Source: Ettlia oleoabundans
Taxonomy: Eukaryota; Chlorophyta; Chlorophyceae; Chlamydomonadales
Direction of reading: 5' to 3'
Length of the DNA: 14,399 nt
Assembly (NCBI GenBank): GCA_019693395.1
Contig: JAAMXP010004318.1
Coordinates: 1 to 14,399, forward strand
Positions within the stretch are counted from its first letter, which is position 1. Every line of letters starts with the position of its first letter. Position numbers and translations under genes: made by a program. Below are positions 1 through 8,430 of this stretch, one piece after another. A model generated the notes under the pieces. That model saw nothing but the letters and a program-made list of their open reading frames with translations, was not told the DNA's origin and did no database searches.

Positions 1-493
1 GCTCAACAGAGGGTATGGGGGGGGGCATGAATGATAGTTCGATAGGGAGGGTGTTGTTTCCGCCCGTGCGGCAGCTGCCCAGCACCAATCGGGCAGCTGC
101 GCGTCCGGGCCCCACACAAAAAAATGCATGAATGGATGCCCGCTGCAAGCGAGGCATAGCAGCTATGTTTCAGCAGCCGCCTCAAGACGCTACTTGGGGC
201 GGAGAAGTGAGGCAACCAAACATGAGATAGGTCGAGGTGGATAGAATAAAAGGAAGTGCAGAATTGGGAATTTGCAGGGGGAGGGGAGACTGGGGGCAGT
301 GGGCTAGCCGGGAGGGGGACCCGCGGGCAGGCACCACACAAAACTGTTTGGTGGGGACGCAGCTTGGGAGGAAAAGCGGCGCGCACAATGGTGCGTGCCT
401 GCTGCAAGCTGGTCCCTGCCAAGAACGTGTTGCAGCTGTGGCGGTGGTGGCGGGGCAGGTGGGACAGCCAGTCCGGTCCTAGCATGGTTGGGC
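1..493. other. Downstream flank / probable 3' UTR of the CCT gene
   Basis: The CCT gene stops at 494 and transcribes leftward, so its 3' UTR should lie here. I see no convincing coding exon on either strand: the open frames are short and biased in composition. No TGTAA, the usual green-algal poly(A) signal, appears on the minus strand here, so the transcript may end beyond the left edge or use a variant signal. Short motifs recur, such as GGCACCACAC near 330 and 515, but they do not form an organised array. Confidence 0.4.
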
Positions 494-2182
494 TCATGCA
501 TGAACCAGGCCAGGCACCACACGGTCGTCTGCAGCAAGCACCGTCATCATCTGTTCAAACTCAGCCTTGGTAACAAAGCGACCCTTGATGCGCGGGCGCT
601 TGTCGGCGTTGACCTTGCGAGCCGGGTAAACAACCTGCACAGGCAGCAAAGATGAGCAGACACGCACACAAAGGGTTGGTTGGAAAGCAACCAGGCAGCA
701 CTGGCGATGAGCATGGCGACCGACGAGTGCGCTGTTAGACAAAAAGCTGCCAAGTGGGACCAGCGGTGGGGAGGCGAGCGGCAGGCTGCGCCAATGCTTT
801 CCAGCCAGTGGCGCAACACGTCCCAAACAGTACAGCACAGCACCCATAGCATGGTTTTTTTAACCCAACAGCCAAAACCCTATGCAGCTGGCACCGCGGA
901 TCACGCACCCTGCGCTCGTTGCTCTTGCGACCGGCCTTTCTGTCACGGATGCGCTGAGCCTCCCTGCGCAAGGCCTCAGCTGCAGCGGAAGGCGCCAAGG
1001 CGGCAGCGGGGGCACCACCTCCATTCTGACGGGGGGCTGCCGGCTCTGCGGTGCTGGCGGCAGGCGAGGCTCCAGCGTCAGGCAGGGTGGCTGGTGTCAG
1101 TGAAGCTTCCAGGTCTGTTGTGGACGGAATGGCAGCGGTGACAGCCGCAAGAGCGGGACCACGCAGCTGGAAAGGGCTCGCGTCCCCGCCCACGTTGCGC
1201 CAAGCGCTGCAACAGTGCCGAGAGACCGTGGACCGTCAAGCAATGGCATAGAGTAACGCCGGACTAGATGCAGGCAAGGCTTTGCAGTGCGTGGTTGTGC
1301 TGTGCGTTGCCACGAGGCGCCGGCAGCGGGTCTGTGGTAGCGCCGTCGTGCAGGCTCACCTCATCACCGAGCCAAAGTCAAGCTTAAGCTTCAGTCCATT
1401 TACCCCCAATGGGAGGGGAGCAGCAACGAGTGCCTGCAACGACCGCCATATGAAAGTACAGTAAATGCCTGCACGAATATTGCGTGTTAAGGCTGCCACT
1501 GGAGAGTTCGCCTCCATACTACTGCTGTTGACAGCTTGCTGCCATCTGTGTGTTGCACCGGAGGGTTCCTCACCTGCTGTGTTTGCTGATCAAGGTCATC
1601 AAGCGCAAGGGAGAAGCCAGAGGCGAGGTTTTGGAGCCTGCGGACAAGGAGGAGGGGCAACATGGCTGATGAACGCACGGGCCGTTCGCATCAACGCCTT
1701 GAGTTGTCCCGACAGCGTCGCCCCAACGCACAAGTTCCCGCAGTCATATTTTATGTACCTGGAGCTGGCATCAGACGCTGAGCTGAGGGAGCCGGGGGAG
1801 GTGGCCTGCAAGGTTGGGGTGGGGCGAGCAGAAGGCCTGTCAGAGGAGCCAATAGTCGCAGGCGGCAGCAAGATGCAATCTTGGCACCCGAGACAACCGC
1901 ATGCAAGCCTCTCTACCTCGAAATCGCTGCCCTCAAAACCCAACTCGGGCAGGAGCAGGTCTGTAGCCTCCAGGCTGCTTGATGAGGACAAGCTGAAGTC
2001 ATTGCGCTGCGGGACGGTCAGCAGGTCGTCTGCAAGCAGGATCGAGGACAGAATGGACGTTGAGACAGCCAATGCTCTCGGGGCAGCCCTGCGTGCCCCA
2101 GCGGCCCGCTGCACTTACCAAAATCGCTGCTCTCAAACTCAAAGGGCAGGCTGCCGGGCAGCGTCATAAAGCTGGCTGCCAT
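494..2182 (-). CDS. CCT-domain transcriptional regulator (CIA2/CO-like class), 7 exons
   Basis: Minus-strand exons in order: 2182-2119, 2029-1917, 1805-1759, 1637-1574, 1433-1360, 1206-909 and 634-494. All junctions are GT-AG and in phase, giving 266 aa. The CCT domain lies at about residues 201-244, split by the last intron: RREAQRIRDRK, then YPARKVNADKRPRIKGRFV. The second half is the canonical CCT signature, a plant nuclear module for DNA or NF-Y contact. Residues 110-123 (LKLKLDFGSVMSAW) resemble the L-x-L-x-Y/F-x-x-V-x-x-AW motif found before CCT in CIA2/ASML2-type proteins. The N-terminus is acidic and serine-rich, with two related motifs (FEFESSDF near 14-21 and GFEGSDFE near 52-59), possibly activation segments. 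No B-box or receiver domain is seen. The start at 2182 has G at -3 and +4, and an in-frame TAG lies upstream at 2243-2245. A possible intron acceptor just before 2242 would add 20 in-frame codons (AVEDVPGCKFC...). The CCT half before the last junction seems one residue longer than usual. The exact subfamily is uncertain. Confidence 0.86.
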
Positions 2183-2551
2183 CTCCCTGAGCAGCACTGC
2201 CGCGCCCCTGCAGAACTTGCAGCCTGGTACGTCCTCAACAGCCTAGAAATGATACAAGATGGAAAATGTGCTTACAGAAAAGAAGAATTAGATGAGAAGG
2301 GTCACATCGCAACGCCCACACACTTCTAGGGCGGAGCGGAGCCGGGCGCGGTGCAGCACCGATGCATGGCAAAATCTTGCGTCGACTGGCCCCCACTTCT
2401 CTTGCTGTTCATTCTCCTCCTGATAATCGGAAACGGCAACCTGGCCTCGCTGCAACCCACCAGCACCCAAAAACCCTGACCATGCCATTAGGCGCCTCAG
2501 AGCCACGCCTGCCCAAAACAACAATATTGAGTGTTCTCGCTTGAAGTGGGC

Positions 2552-2556
2552 TTATA
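2552..2556 (-). promoter_or_regulatory. TATA-like element, possible CCT gene promoter
   Basis: The minus strand reads CCCTTATAAGCCC around this site. TATAA lies about 370 bases upstream of the CCT start codon, which would suit a leader of roughly 340 nt, with or without the small 5' UTR intron suggested near 2243. The core is nearly palindromic, so it could also serve the plus strand. It rests on motif match and position only. Confidence 0.3.
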
Positions 2557-2621
2557 AGGGCATGCATGGGTGCGGCCTGCCAAGGCTGCGCTCTGGCCTG
2601 CCGCTCGTCAAGTGAAGGGTG

Positions 2622-2665
2622 GGGAGCTGAGCCTGGCCCAAGCTCAGCCCCCAGGCTCAGCTCCC
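2622..2665. repeat. Perfect 15-bp inverted repeat (hairpin), 14-nt loop
   Basis: GGGAGCTGAGCCTGG at 2622-2636 is exactly complementary to CCAGGCTCAGCTCCC at 2651-2665. The loop is 2637-2650 and itself contains AAGCTCAGC, so alternative pairing is possible. It lies in the spacer between divergent genes, outside any coding exon I can support. It could be a foldback, a structured part of a leader or unannotated RNA, or a MITE-like relic. No target-site duplication is obvious. Confidence 0.75.
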
Positions 2666-3496
2666 AGAGTCATCTGCATCTGTGGTTGTGATGCGTTGCT
2701 GTTGGTGGTATGATAGTGGCCATGTTTGGTGTGCCAGTGCATCATTTGTGCCAGTCATGATCCGGTGCTCCCCCCACCCCCACTGCGGATGTCCGCATGA
2801 GAACCCGGCAAAGCCAAGACGTTACACATGTTGGGGTGTCGCGCGTAGTTTTGGTGTCACGTTGAATCGTGCCAACAAGACTGCACATGCTTATTTATAC
2901 TGGCATAGGTGAAGCAGCTGATGCGGCAAATAAAGTGTCCTGAGTGCCTGGGAGTGCTGGGGCTGCTGGTGAAAAGTGCAAATGTTGCACCTCCTTGACC
3001 TCAACCGTCTTGGCATGTGGCATGTGCAGGCACATGTTTTAGTGCTTGGTCCCCTGTGTCGTGCACCCTGACATGCCATCGCATTCGAGATAGGCCATCA
3101 GCTGCGTATCTACAGACAGCCATGCCGAACCCGGCGCTACCCAACCGGCCCTAGCAGGACATTTAACCTCGTGTTTGTCATTGATACGAGACCTGTGTGC
3201 GGTTGGTGAGACACCAGCGAAATGGTCTCTATACAACGCCGATCAACTAGAAGCGGGGTGCACTCACACAGTGGACGTTATGCGGCGGCGGCAGCACCTG
3301 GTCGGCCAAGCCGAACTCGTGTGCTGGCTTTGGATAAGCGGTCCCCCGACTGCAGACAGAGCACAAATCAAATCCCCCGGCTCCCTGCAGAGCTTCTCAA
3401 TTGTAAAGGCGACGGCCGACCCTGGTGAACTGAAAAGGGAAGCGCATGCGGGCTCAAATTGCCAACCTCAGTGATCGATCACGAGCGTCACCTATC

Positions 3497-6125
3497 ATGG
3501 TTGCCCACGCCCAGGTCATCGAGACCAGCGAGGAGGAAGCATATGATGCAATTGCTAAGCACATCGCAGAGCTGCAGGTGCGAGCAGGGGGGCGTCCCCA
3601 GCGCAACCCACGGACCAATTTCCCCTGATCAAGCCGCGTGTGACTTGCTGAGAGCCTGGCACGTGTTGCAGGGCGGGCAGCCCGGCTTTGCGGAGGAGTG
3701 TGAGCAGCTGTACGCGGCGGAGCAGTATGAGAAGCTGCTGGACAAGTTTGTGTCCGCGCTGGACGTGGTGCTGAGTGCCAGCAGCAGCGACACCGGTACG
3801 CCGCCTGCCAGCTGCGACCATCACCGTTCGCAGCTTTCGCCTGCTGCTGCTGTGGGGCTTGCTCAACGTGATAGCTGGGAGGGTAGGCATCAGATGCTGA
3901 CGCTCATTGGTCGTGGGATCTATGCAGACCTGGAGTGCTGCCTTAACATGACGTGCCACCTGGTGCCACGGATACCGCTGCCCGGGGCAGTTGCAGCAGC
4001 GCAGCGCCTGGCCGTTGCCCTGTCTGCCAACACAGAGAGCCGGCCCGAGAAGCGCCTGCTGGCGCTGGTCACACTGTACAACGCGGCATACGACACTGGC
4101 AGCAAGGCAGCAGTGCTTATGGAGGCACTTGGCTATGCCAAGCGCGTAGGGCTGGCGGATGTTATGCTCCCTGTGATCAAGGCCCATGCCGACGGCTGGG
4201 CAAGTGAGCTAGCGCTGGATGCAAGCGGCGAGCGGCGGCTCTACACCGCCTGCGCAGATACGCTGGCGGCCTGCACACGCAAGCCACGCACCGCGGCACG
4301 CGAGTCGTACCGCCTTCTCTCAAAGTGCCTTGCAACCTACGAGGTGCGCTTGTGAGAGGGACTGGTCAGGGGTGCCTTTCAGTACATATTTGAGGGCCTA
4401 CCTTCGGGTTTTTTCCACACATTCGCTTGAGCCGCACTTAACTGCATGGAATGTGGCGGCTGCCTTGGCAGGCTGCGTTCTTAGGCTAGGGCACAGCAGA
4501 ACATGCCAGGTGAAATAGTTCAACGCGCGCAAAATAAGGAAAAAACAAGCCGTCGCTCTCGCATCTGGACCTGCAAGCACATGTTTGATACTGCGCCCTA
4601 CTGCGGCATGTGTGTCCAGGCCCTCTTTTATACAAAACTACATGTTGAATGGCCCCTTACTCAGCACCCGCTTGCTCCCGCCATCAACCTGTTTCACTTG
4701 CCCTCCATCCGCGTGCCCGCCAAGCTGCAGGATGCGCCCGCCTCTGAGCTGCCCGGCGCCATTCCCTCTGCAGCAGCGGTGGTGGCCGAATTTATTCGCT
4801 CGCCAGATATGTTCCAGTTTGATCTGGCGGGCAACCCCGCGGTGGCGCAGCTTGCCTCCTCCCCACAGCATGCAGACCTGCACAAGCTGCTCACCATCTT
4901 CCTGCAGAGCTCAGTTCAGGTGGGCGGGATGAGGGGTTGGCTGGCTGGGGCTGTGCAGCTGGCTGGGATGGGCAGATAGCTGTTGAGTGCCGGCTTGTGC
5001 AGCCAACAACCAAGCTCCCACGGCCTGCCACGCGCCAAGCGTGCAATGCGCAACTTTTAGCCTTCTGTTGCATCCCCTCGGCACGCCCACCTGGATCCTT
5101 GCTTTAAGGACAAGCCATCAGGCCACGAGACACTGCCCGCTTGCTTCTCAAGCTTACCTTGCACCTCATTTCCCCTTGCACTTGTCGCTGTGCTCCTTGC
5201 TCTGGTCCTGTCATCCGTCAGGAGTTTTCAAGCCAGCGTCCCGCTACAATCCAGTATGGCTCATGCCGCCTCCTCACACCTGACGTCAATACTTTCTTCC
5301 CATTGGATTTTTTTGTTTTCAGGAGTTCCAAGACTTTGCCGCCACGCCCGCGGGTGCAGCAGCACTGGAAAGTGCGGGCATCCAAGCTGAGGCTGCTCTG
5401 GAAAAGATGCGGCTGCTGGCGTTCATGGGGCTGGCCCACGGTGCAGATGAGATCACGTTTGACCAGATCCAGGCGAGTCTGACTTCACTAAACCCTTGGG
5501 CATCGCAGCTGTCCCGACTGCCACTGCACTGCGACATGAGGTGCTGTTCGGGTGGCACCTTGCCTGGAAGAGCAGGGCCTGGCAGATATTGCTGCGTTGT
5601 GTGACAGCATCGAGTTGGCGCAACACTTGGAGGCTTGAATTGTCACAGCAGCTTGCAGAAATGGTGTCGAGAGCCAGTGGCTGATTACTGGGGTCGGTGG
5701 GTGTGCTGCTTTCGCAGCCTGCTGTAGGCCTCGTTGCATAGCACCTCTCGTTTCCTGGCCTATCCCCCCTCCCCTTCTCGTCCAACCTATCTTAACCCTC
5801 TTGCCTTGTCGTTCCGCCCCTGTTGCAGTCTGCCCTGGGCCTGGCTGCAAGCGAGGTTGAGGGTGCGGTGGTGCAGGCGATTGGCAAGAAGATAGCAGAA
5901 GCAAGGATTGACCAGCTGCGGGGAGTGGTAGCTGTCTCCAAGTGCGCGCCCCGCACCTTTGGGGAGGGGAACTGGGGTGAGCTGCAGCGGACTCTGACGG
6001 CCTGGAAGGAGGCGGCGGTTATGGCGCAGCAGGCACTGTCAGAGGCGAGCGGCGGCTCAGCTGTGGCGGCACACGGCGGCGGCGGCATTCCCAACGGCCC
6101 TTCAGCCGCACCGGTGCGTGCATGA
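3497..6125 (+). CDS. EIF3M: Eukaryotic translation initiation factor 3 subunit M (PCI domain)
   Basis: eIF3m is a PCI-domain subunit of cytosolic eIF3, which loads mRNA and Met-tRNA complexes onto the 40S ribosome. Exons: 3497-3577, 3672-3795, 3928-4343, 4731-4919, 5323-5472 and 5829-6125, all in phase, giving 418 aa; human eIF3m has 374. Exon 5 carries EKMRLLAFMGLA (297-308) and ITFDQIQ. Exon 6 carries the winged-helix end of PCI: residues 321-350, then VVAVSKCAPRTFGEGNWGEL and LTAWKEA. This matches eIF3m without gaps across the exon 5/6 junction. The N-terminal half is helical (ECEQLYAAEQYEKLLDKF, RLLALVTLYNAAYD). The start at 3497 has A at -3 and G at +4. Intron 5 uses a GC donor, and intron 2 is frame-preserving. 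A GTGCGTG donor-like site at 6114 followed by a pyrimidine tract allows an alternative last exon (for example 6255-6326), but the conserved domain is complete without it. Confidence 0.95.
5473..5828 (+). other. GC-AG intron in eIF3m
   Basis: The exon ends GATCCAG and the intron starts GCGAGT, the usual extended consensus for the minor class of U2-type introns with GC donors. The acceptor is TGTTGCAG. Splicing here joins ...DQIQ to SALGLAA... exactly where eIF3m homologues are collinear. The nearest GT, at 5477, would leave one extra base and shift the frame. Confidence 0.85.
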
Positions 6126-6607
6126 ATGTGCTGGAGCACTGATCCCGGCTAATGTGTCCCACATCCCACCACCCTTTTTACTTCTGAACCTGTTCTCCCT
6201 GTTTGCTCTGCTCTCTCTGCTGCTCTTGTTCCTTCTTCATCTCCGGTTGCCAAGCATTGCGTTCCATACAAGGCCATGTACGGCGGCACCCCGTTAACAC
6301 AACCTGCTGATGCAAAGCAACCTTGATAGAAAGCTTAAGCTGATCGTCACAAGTGGGGCTAGGAACAACCAATTGCAGTTCATTACACTGCTAACGGGGG
6401 GAAGGCTTGTGCTGAGCCGCACGGCGTGATGATTTGCTGATCGACCCCCATACTCCGGACGGTCCTGCAGGCTGGCTTGCCTGCCAGCAGCCTCTTTGTG
6501 CAGTGCACGCAGCTGGCAGCAGCTGCACAGCATCCGCAGCAGCTTGGCAGAGTCGAGTGTGCCTCCAGCAAACGCTGCCCCTGGCAGTGATGTGGTGTGA
6601 GCTGACG
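6126..6607. other. Convergent 3' flanks of eIF3m and the 6608 gene
   Basis: Two genes face each other across 482 bases, so this holds both 3' UTRs. A strong pyrimidine tract at about 6170-6245 looks like the end of an intron and could support an alternative eIF3m 3' exon. A minus-strand TGTAA lies at 6383-6387. I see no plus-strand TGTAA for eIF3m and no independent gene. Confidence 0.5.
6383..6387 (-). promoter_or_regulatory. TGTAA poly(A) signal for the 6608-7688 gene
   Basis: The minus strand reads GTGTAATG here, about 220 nt past the stop codon at 6608. TGTAA is the characteristic chlorophyte polyadenylation signal and is placed as expected. Motif and position are the only evidence. Confidence 0.55.
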
Positions 6608-7688
6608 TCATTTATTGAGGATGGGCTTGCCCTCGGCATCCAGCGGCCAAGGGTTGCCATCCACATCGATAGGAACTTCCAGCTTGCGCAGCTGGGGGGT
6701 TGACCAGGCGTGGTCCTTCACAAGGCCCCACTCCACAGGCTTCCCAAAGTTCTTCTGCGGCAGGGAAGAGAGAGATGCAGGCAGGCCGCCGCGCAGTAGC
6801 CAATGTGAGGGTCGCAACTCGTTGGATGAAGGTTGCATTCTTATGCAATCCCAGGCGTTTGCTAACAAGTTAGCCATCTGCACAGGACTGAGCAACATTG
6901 GGCGGTGCAAACATGGTGCAAGCCAGCATGCTGAGTTAACAGCTTAGGTGCAGTGTCAATTTGAGCTGCTGGAAACTTGCGTTCTTTGCAGGTGTGTGTT
7001 TGGTCTAAGACTGGCAATCCCACCACCGGGAGCCCTGTAGATGGAGAAAGTTGCAGAAACAGACGACAGGGAGGCTGCAAGTGCCGCCTGCCTCCGGCAC
7101 CCCTGTCCTACTCATATGCCTTCCTTCTTGGACACAGTCCAGGCAGACCAACCTTGAATGATTCAGTGAACTGCCGCTGTGCTTCCTTAAACTCTGGGGT
7201 GGAGAAGGAGAGACGTGGGTCCTCGTTCTTGCGCATTTCCTCTAGCTGCAACGTAAACACATTGCCACACACATTGCCATGAACGGTGTTTAGTGCAGCA
7301 GAACCATAGTAGCGGGATGCAGAGTACCGGGGCACGAGCGGCAGCCGGTGCCGCCAGATGGCGTGGTGCGGGCAGAGCCGGCGATGTTGGATGCGCCTCA
7401 GCTCCCCTCACCTTCTTGATGTGCCGCCGCATCTCTTCCAACAGCATCTGGGCGTTCTGGTCATTAGGGTTTGCCCGCTTCTCAAACTCTTTCTGCGCCC
7501 AGCAGAGGATGCGGCAAGGACACTTGCAGGGTGCAAGGGCGGTGTGACCTGTGAAGACCAGCAGCCAGGTGCACGGGACCTCCGCAAGGGAGAGTCCCCG
7601 TAACCAGCATGTCGTTATTGCTGTTCTTATAACCCACCAGCTTATCCGAGTCCTCCTGCGTGAACTTGTTGCCGATATAGTTGGCCAT
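6608..7688 (-). CDS. Unrecognised small charged helical protein, 4 coding exons
   Basis: Minus-strand exons: 7688-7638 (or to 7605), 7492-7412, 7245-7153 and 6754-6608. All junctions are phase 0, giving 123 aa, or 134 aa with the longer first exon. The shorter form uses a GTGGGT donor, nearer consensus than GTTACG. The N-terminus is MANYIGNKFTQEDSDKL. The middle is strongly charged and helical (residues 18-65, with LLEEMRRHIKKLEEMRKNED). It then reads FTESFKKNFGKPVEWGLV and ends in a Pro/Gly-rich tail with VPIDVDGNPWPLD. No signal peptide or membrane span is visible. I do not recognise the family. Consistent phase, clean acceptors and non-repetitive composition argue that it is real. The ATG at 7688 has purine at -3 and G at +4. 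A TTTGCAG acceptor upstream suggests a 5' leader intron. An alternative short first exon at 8018-8005 (MSFV, GTAAGG donor) could splice in frame to about 7721, adding some 15 residues. TGTAA follows at 6383. Confidence 0.62.
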
Positions 7689-8430
7689 CTCTACTGGCCG
7701 CCCGCGCGGTCGGGGCAGGCACCTGCAAAGGACTATCGCAGACGATCAAGCCGTCTCCTAGGCCAGTGAGCACCAGTCGAGTGTCAGGACCAGCCTAATC
7801 CAAGCTGGTCAATGCCGACAGGGCGCGCTTTCCTCCACTCTCGGCGCTTTGACAAGATGACGGCCCATCGCTGCCCTCAAACCTGTGACAGTTGTCTAAC
7901 AAGATCCATAAAGCGGTCGGTGTACCGACAGACCGCACAAGGGGGGCAGTGCCCTTTGCTCTCCTTGTCTTCTTCCAGCGACGCAGCGCAGGACCAACCC
8001 TTACCCAACAAACGACATGCCTTTTGCGAGCTGCCGGGTGGGTTGCAGCGCGATTTGCGCTCGCGGTGCGCGCGCGGCCGCAGCAGTGCAGAGAAACCCG
8101 GCGTTTGCGCGCTGCGGACGTGCTATGTTGGTGATCAGCTGATCAGTGGCAGAGCAGAAGACTCAAGGACGACCATCCGTCAGTTCCGCCTCGGCCTCAC
8201 CTGCCTTGCAGGCCCCCTCCTTCTTGCAGTGTGGCTTGGCGTAGCCTGGGTTTGAAGGAGCCAAGGATCACGCATAGAGGGCGCATTTTCCACCGGTTCA
8301 ATCGGCGCCCTCAATCCGCGCTGCGCCGCATTCAAGCCCCAGGCTCTCCGTGGGGGGCAGCCGCCTCTTACTGGCGCCGTGGCTACCCGCAGAACCACTC
8401 AACCCTCACTAACCAGGGCAGATTCCCACC
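7689..8430. promoter_or_regulatory. Divergent (bidirectional) promoter region
   Basis: This lies between the start codon of the minus-strand 6608 gene and that of the plus-strand Gln/Ala-rich gene. It must contain both 5' UTRs, at least one probable leader intron on the minus side, and both promoters. No TATA box is evident. A perfect 14-bp palindrome sits at 8132-8145, and around 8050-8120 the sequence is rich in CpG and GCGC. Frames here are open by composition and I do not call them genes. Confidence 0.5.
8132..8145. promoter_or_regulatory. Perfect 14-bp palindrome TGATCAGCTGATCA
   Basis: The sequence equals its own reverse complement over 14 bases and contains a central E-box, CAGCTG, flanked by TGATCA on both sides. 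It lies about 290 bp upstream of the plus-strand start and about 110 bp beyond the alternative minus-strand start at 8018. A dimeric transcription factor site (for example bHLH) is a reasonable inference, but nothing proves binding. Confidence 0.5.

Larger units (their letters stand above)
2183..3496. other. Divergent intergenic region between the CCT gene and eIF3m
   Basis: This 1.3-kb spacer lies between the start codons of two divergently transcribed genes, so it should hold both promoters and 5' UTRs. Frames here are short and do not match a family. Visible elements are a TATA-like site at 2552-2556, a perfect hairpin at 2622-2665 and a TATTTATA-like stretch at 2891-2900 on the plus strand. 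The last is nearly 600 bases from the eIF3m start, so it would imply a long or spliced leader. An ATG at 3446 is in frame with eIF3m, 17 codons upstream, but has poorer context than the one at 3497. A pyrimidine-rich stretch ending in TTTCTAG on the minus strand (about 2243-2290) could be an intron end in the CCT 5' UTR. Confidence 0.5.

Noticed and set aside
3..497. Minus-strand open frame of 164 codons at the left edge
   Set aside because: Rich in His, Pro, Ser and Cys without any motif; it overlaps the probable 3' UTR of the CCT gene and has no splice-linked partner.
1465..2169. Plus-strand open frame of 234 codons
   Set aside because: It is antisense to five reconstructed exons of the CCT gene, whose phases and motifs are coherent; the plus reading has none.
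2682..2912. Plus-strand open frame of 76 codons rich in Cys and Trp
   Set aside because: No homologous pattern, poor start context and no splice partner; treated as spacer.
7877..7891. 15-base match TTTGAGGGCAGCGAT shared with exon 2 of the CCT gene
   Set aside because: One exact 15-mer shared between two places in 14 kb of GC-rich DNA can occur by chance; there is no flanking similarity.
7883..7978. Minus-strand 32-codon stretch with HCPPCAVCRYTDRF, resembling a Cys-rich exon
   Set aside because: It lies between a strong GTAAGG donor (8004) and a CACAG acceptor (7883), so it is more simply an intron. No acceptor in phase introduces it and no start precedes it.
7812..8255. Plus-strand open frame of 147 codons in the divergent promoter
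   Set aside because: No recognisable motif and atypical composition; it overlaps the region needed for the leaders and promoters of both flanking genes.
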